17,742 nucleotides of DNA. It comes from JBGSTR01 sp963707135. Its GTDB lineage: Bacteria > Pseudomonadota > Gammaproteobacteria > Chromatiales > Chromatiaceae. The stretch's first letter is position 1, and each line of letters begins with the position of its first letter. The position numbers and the translations under genes were made by a program. The stretch spans positions 1 through 17,742 of the forward strand of contig CAVPOY010000046.1 of NCBI GenBank assembly GCA_963707135.1, read 5' to 3'. Under the pieces are notes generated by a model that saw only the letters and a list, made by a program, of their open reading frames with translations, was not told the origin of the DNA and made no database searches. This document shows positions 14,537-17,742 of the stretch, one piece after another.

Positions 14537-15932
14537 GCGAGCACATCCTGTTCCTGACCGGTCAGCTTGCAGAGCGCGCGCTGACGCGGGTGCTGGAGGC
14601 GATGGCGCCGGCGGAGTTCACCTGGCAGGTGCATCAGCTCGGAGTCAAGGTCGCGGCCCTGATGACCGCCGACATGATCCGACGGCGGTTGACCGATACG
14701 GCGGGGGCGGACCGCATCCTGGTACCGGGGCGCGCCCGCGGGGACATGGCGGCGTTGAGCGAGCATTTCGGGATACCGGTCGAGCGCGGGCCCGACGAGC
14801 TCAAGGACCTGCCCCGCTTTTTCGGCCGTGAGGGGCGACCACCGGACCTGAGCACCTACGACGTGCGGATCTTCGCCGAGATCGTCGACGCCCCGAATCT
14901 GACGGTGGAAGCGATCCTCGCTTGCGCCGCCGGGCTGCGCTCCGACGGCGCCGACGTCATCGACCTCGGCTGCCTGCCGGAGACGCCTTTCCCGCACCTG
15001 GCAGAGGGCGTCCGCGCGCTGAAGGCGGCCGGGCATGGGGTCAGCCTGGACTCGATGCAGCCCGGGGAGCTGCTCGCCGGGGCCCGCGCCGGCGCCGACT
15101 ACCTGCTCAGCCTCCACGAGGACAGCCTGTGGATTGCGGATGAGACCGACGCCGTCCCCGTGCTGGTGCCCGCGCGGCCCGGCGACCTGGAGTCACTGGA
15201 GCGCGCGATGGACGGGATGTCGGCGCGCGGCCGGCGCTTCATCGCCGACCCGGTCCTGGACCCGATCCATTTCGGATTCGCCGACTCGCTGGCCCGCTAT
15301 CATCGGCTGCGACAGGCCCATCCGTCGGCCGAGATCATGATGGGCATCGGCAACCTCACCGAGCTCACCGAGGCCGACACCACCGGCATCAACGCCCTGC
15401 TGATGGGCCTGATCTCGGAGCTGCGCATCGGCAACATCCTCACGACCCAGGTCAGTCCCCACTGCCGCACGGTGGTCCGCGAGGTCGACCGTGCGCGGCG
15501 CATCATGCATTGGGCGCGCGAACAGGGAAGCCTGCCCAAGCAGATCGACGGCGGCCTCACCGGGCTCCATGAGATGAAGCCGTTCCCTTACGCCATCGAC
15601 GAGATCCGGGAGCTGGCCGGCGCGGTTCGCGACCCCAACTTCCGAATCCAGGTCAGCAGCGAGGGGATCCACGTCTTCAACCGCGACGGACTGCTGACGC
15701 ACGAGGACCCGTTCGATTTCTTCCCCCACCTGGGGGTCGAGCAGGACGGCGGCCACGCCTTCTACCTCGGGGTCGAGCTGGCGCGCGCCCAGATCGCGCG
15801 ACAGCTCGGCAAGCGCTACGTCCAGGACCAACCCCTGCGAATGGGGGTGCCTGGTACCCCGAGCCGTCAGCCGACGCCGGCGAATATCAGACACCGGGCA
15901 CCACGCTCAAGCACGGACGGAAACGCACGTGA
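14533..15932 (+). CDS. DUF6513 dihydropteroate-synthase-like protein, frameshift near the 3' end
   Basis: A soluble protein of about 466 residues found with H4MPT genes; its reaction is unproven. The N-terminal 110 residues (HILFLTGQLAERAL onward) form a separate domain. The TIM-barrel part starts near DAPNLTVEAIL (120-130), and GADVIDLGC at 139-147 parallels the GADLLDVGG segment of FolP. Later blocks are ADPVLDPIHFG, MMGIGNLTELTEADTTGINALL and KRYVQDQPLR. After that point the frame would run on to 16158, deep inside the next gene. The frame two bases ahead instead reads AWYPEPSADAGEYQTPGTTL and stops at 15932, in a GTGA overlap with the next start. One G missing from the G5 run at 15843-15847 explains this. 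It may be a sequence error rather than a defect, since only the last 30 or so residues are affected. Confidence 0.85.
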
Positions 15933-16495
15933 TCCAGGAAGTCATCGTCACCACCCGCAACCCGTCCGGGAGCCCCCAGATCGCGCCGATGGGCATCCAG
16001 CGCCGCGGGGAGCTGTTCGTCATCGCGCCCTTTCGGCCCTCGACGACGCTCGAGAACCTGCTCGCTCGCGGCTGCGCGGTCGTCAATTACACGGACGACG
16101 TGCGGGTCTTCGCCGGTTGCCTGACCGGACGCTACGACTGGCCCGTCCTGGACGCTAACCGGGTCGACGCACCGCGACTCGCCGACCCCCTGGCCCACGC
16201 CGAGGTCGAGCTAACCGAGGTCGAGGACGATGAACTGCGACCGCGCCTGATCTGCCGGCCCGTGCTCGAGGCCACCCATCGGCCCTTCCAGGGCTTCAAC
16301 CGGGCCCAGGCGGCCGTGCTGGAGCTCGCGATCCTGACCAGCCGCCTTGACCGGCTGCCCATCGAGAAGATCGAGCGGGAGATCGAATATCTGCGAATCG
16401 CCATCGACAAGACCGCCGGCCCCCGCGAGCAGGAGGCATGGGACTGGCTGATGGCGCGCGTCACCGAGCATCGCCGGCGCCTGGAGACGACATGA
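15929..16495 (+). CDS. DUF447 protein of the H4MPT gene set
   Basis: This is a 188-residue protein of the DUF447 family, shared by methanogens and H4MPT-using bacteria; no reaction is established. The N-terminal half begins IQEVIVTTRNPSGSPQIAPM and contains ENLLARGCAVVNYTDDVRVFA. That pattern resembles flavin-binding split-barrel proteins, so FMN binding is plausible but inferred. The C-terminal half is helical and charged (FNRAQAAVLELAILTSRLDRL, then KIEREIEYLRIAIDKTAG). The GTG start overlaps the corrected stop of the preceding gene, and the stop overlaps mfnB (ATGA), so it is translated within a coupled block. An upstream out-of-frame reading of the preceding gene covers its first 230 bases and is a frameshift artefact. 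Confidence 0.85.
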   Translation: MIQEVIVTTRNPSGSPQIAPMGIQRRGELFVIAPFRPSTTLENLLARGCAVVNYTDDVRVFAGCLTGRYDWPVLDANRVDAPRLADPLAHAEVELTEVEDDELRPRLICRPVLEATHRPFQGFNRAQAAVLELAILTSRLDRLPIEKIEREIEYLRIAIDKTAGPREQEAWDWLMARVTEHRRRLETT

Positions 16496-17199
16496 CGACG
16501 CGCCTGCTCGCCAGCGTCACCAACGCTGAGGAAGCCGAGACCGCCATCGCCGGGGGCGCCGACATCATCGACCTGAAGGACCCGAGCCGAGGTGCCCTGG
16601 GGGCGCTTCCGCTCGCCGACATCCGCTCGATCGTCGAGCGGGTCGCCAGGCGGCGGCCGGTTAGCGCCACCATCGGCGATCTGCCGCCGGACCCGTCCCT
16701 GATCGCCGACGCGGTGCGCTCGACCGCGGCGACCGGAGTCGAATACGTCAAGGTCGGCTTTTTCACTCCGGCCTACCTCGACGCGTGCCTGAGCGCGATC
16801 GCGCCCGTCGCGCACGGACAGCCGACGATCGCGGTCCTGTTCGCCGACCGATCCCCTCCCCTGAACGACCTCGCCGCCTTCGCCGACGCCGGCTTCGCCG
16901 GGGTCATGCTGGACACGGCGGACAAGTCGCGCGGCCGGTTGACGGCGCACGCCAGCCTCGCCGACCTGCACGCCTTTGTCGATCATGCCCGCTCACTCGG
17001 GCTGCTTACCGGCCTGGCCGGAGCACTGCGGCTGGAGGACCTGCCGGCGCTGCTGCCCGTTGCACCCGACTATCTGGGGTTTCGGGGTGGGCTCTGCGCC
17101 GGTGGTGAACGACGAAACCGGATCGATCCCGCGCGTCTGCAAGCGGTGCGCGCGGCTATCCGCACACACTCGGCGATCCGGCACGGCCCGCCGCGGTAG
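16492..17199 (+). CDS. mfnB: (5-formylfuran-3-yl)methyl phosphate synthase
   Basis: MfnB condenses two molecules of glyceraldehyde 3-phosphate to the furan phosphate from which methanofuran, or bacterial methylofuran, is built. The 235-residue TIM-barrel protein matches the family length. The Schiff-base lysine fits Lys29 in DIIDLKDPSRGALG, the second conserved lysine is Lys87 in VEYVKVGFF, and Asp141/Lys145 lie in LDTADKS. Spacing agrees with Lys27, Lys85, Asp151 and Lys155 of the Methanocaldococcus enzyme as I recall it, apart from a shorter loop. The ending GFRGGLCAGGERRNRIDPARL is typical. The ATG overlaps the DUF447 stop. It closes the coupled operon, and the other furan-branch genes are not in the window. 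A generic aldolase is unlikely given these motifs. Confidence 0.92.
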   Translation: MTTRLLASVTNAEEAETAIAGGADIIDLKDPSRGALGALPLADIRSIVERVARRRPVSATIGDLPPDPSLIADAVRSTAATGVEYVKVGFFTPAYLDACLSAIAPVAHGQPTIAVLFADRSPPLNDLAAFADAGFAGVMLDTADKSRGRLTAHASLADLHAFVDHARSLGLLTGLAGALRLEDLPALLPVAPDYLGFRGGLCAGGERRNRIDPARLQAVRAAIRTHSAIRHGPPR

Positions 17200-17220
17200 C
17201 CGTCGCATTTCTCGGCGGCT
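17198..17220 (+). terminator. Hairpin overlapping the mfnB stop codon
   Basis: AGCCGTCG (17198-17205) pairs with CGGCGGCT (17213-17220), one T-G wobble, around a seven-base loop. It begins inside the TAG stop. A weak run, GAAATTTTAAC, lies about ten bases further on. This is the best candidate terminator for the cofactor operon. Confidence 0.45.
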
Positions 17221-17602
17221 GATCCACGGCGAAATTTTAACAAATCTGTCCCTTATGCTCCGAGCTTTGGGTGTCTCTCGCCGCAACCCTTAGCGTTCGG
17301 CTGCGGTCCTCCAGTCCGAGGGTGCCACTGACCGCATCTGGCCGGCAGGAGTCACCCGACGCACTTGGAAGCGGCCAGTCGCAACAGGCGTCTGGATCGA
17401 GCCCCGCCGTGAGCGACGGTGGTCAGACTCGTGGTGGCTCCCACTCTGGGGTTGAGTCGATTACGGTCCTTCTCGCCCTTTCTCGCAGGGTGCCGCAATG
17501 TGACGAGGATAGCCGGTGGCGAGGTGGGTGAATGTTAGAAATTCGTGACGAAATATTGTTGGAGACAACAGGAGCGGACTGCAACAATCGCGGCGGGTAG
17601 AT
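17221..17602. other. Non-coding stretch after the mfnB operon
   Basis: About 380 bases hold no recognisable gene. Small open frames on both strands lack ribosome-binding sites and family features. The composition is less GC-biased at 17230-17265 and again at 17530-17590, as expected for promoter regions. A further CCGCA/TGCGG pairing spans 17281-17306. No tRNA, integrase site or insertion-sequence end was seen. Confidence 0.5.
17542..17588. promoter_or_regulatory. Cluster of inverted repeats in an AT-richer patch
   Basis: TTCGTGACGAA at 17542-17552 is a perfect odd-centred palindrome. TGTTG/CAACA around GAGA follows at 17557-17570. ATTGTTG (17555-17561) also pairs with CAACAAT (17582-17588). 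The three overlap in less than 50 bases, just upstream of a possible start codon at 17603, and look like an operator cluster. The binding protein is unknown. Confidence 0.4.
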
Positions 17603-17742
17603 ATGATCGAAACCAATGGCCAGGCCAAATCTGGCGGGTTGTCCGTCGACCGTGGGCTGCTTGCGTCAATGCCGCGACCCGGTGACACTTCCACGCCAGT
17701 CAGTCCGGCCGACGCGCGACACGGTGCCGCGCGCGGGCCATG
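17603..17742 (+). CDS. Possible start of a gene running off the right edge
   Basis: An ATG at 17603 opens a frame that stays open for 46 codons to the window end, beginning MIETNGQAKSGGLSVDRGLL. A weak GGCGGG lies about eight bases before it. The segment is polar, with no signal peptide or recognised domain. The third codon position is not strongly GC-biased, unlike the neighbouring genes, so this may be chance. Confidence 0.3.
   Translation, partial: MIETNGQAKSGGLSVDRGLLASMPRPGDTSTPVSPADARHGAARGP

Noticed and set aside
15932..16158. C-terminal extension of the DUF6513 protein over the DUF447 gene
   Set aside because: The tail is Arg/Pro-rich frameshift sequence; the alternative frame gives a plausible tail and a four-base overlap with the next gene.
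1..17742. Reassigned genetic code with TGA as a sense codon
   Set aside because: Several intact genes end in TGA at the expected place (lpd, exporter, carrier, DUF447), so TGA is a normal stop here.

Overview
This is a GC-rich proteobacterial chromosome segment. It has the standard code, short intergenic gaps and many ATGA/GTGA stop-start overlaps. The right end carries genes found in bacteria that oxidise C1 units with tetrahydromethanopterin (H4MPT) and a methanofuran-type cofactor. The source is therefore probably a methylotroph or formaldehyde oxidiser. YhbY, TonB and the style of the other genes suit a gammaproteobacterium, but that placement is a guess. I see no tRNA, rRNA, CRISPR array, insertion sequence or phage gene.

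Layout. (1) 83-1530, minus: a glutamate synthase small subunit gene (gltD) broken by two in-frame TGA codons and a frameshift. (2) 1741-7054, plus: a tight operon of dihydrolipoyl dehydrogenase, the ribosome-associated protein YhbY, a Bcr/CflA-type MFS drug exporter, an ATP/ADP-translocase-like carrier and a Tat-exported aldo/keto reductase. (3) 10454-7131, minus: tonB followed by a TonB-dependent outer-membrane receptor interrupted by two single-base frameshifts. (4) 11680-10841, minus: folP (dihydropteroate synthase). (5) 11856-13820, plus: an AcoR-type sigma-54 activator, divergent from folP and closed by a strong hairpin. (6) about 14000-17199, plus: a translationally coupled operon of a DmrB/Afp-type flavoprotein, a DUF6513 dihydropteroate-synthase-like protein, a DUF447 protein and MfnB. 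(7) 17200-17742: mostly non-coding, with clustered inverted repeats and perhaps the start of a gene running off the right edge.

How they fit together. The block at 14000-17199 is a partial cofactor factory. MfnB makes the furan precursor of methanofuran/methylofuran. The flavoprotein is a candidate for the last reduction of dihydromethanopterin. The DUF6513 and DUF447 proteins travel with these genes in H4MPT-using bacteria and have no firmly assigned reaction. The sigma-54 activator just upstream is a candidate regulator. The TonB pair suggests dedicated uptake of a metal chelate or other scarce nutrient.

The main caution is that three genes (gltD, the receptor, the DUF6513 gene) carry frameshifts. 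Two of these lesions sit at runs of five G/C where six would restore the frame. Either some are sequencing errors or the region is decaying. gltD also carries two nonsense codons, so it is the best case for a true pseudogene. No wholly new system is evident. The most original points are the regulator-cofactor-operon pairing, the lesions, and the structured non-coding stretches.
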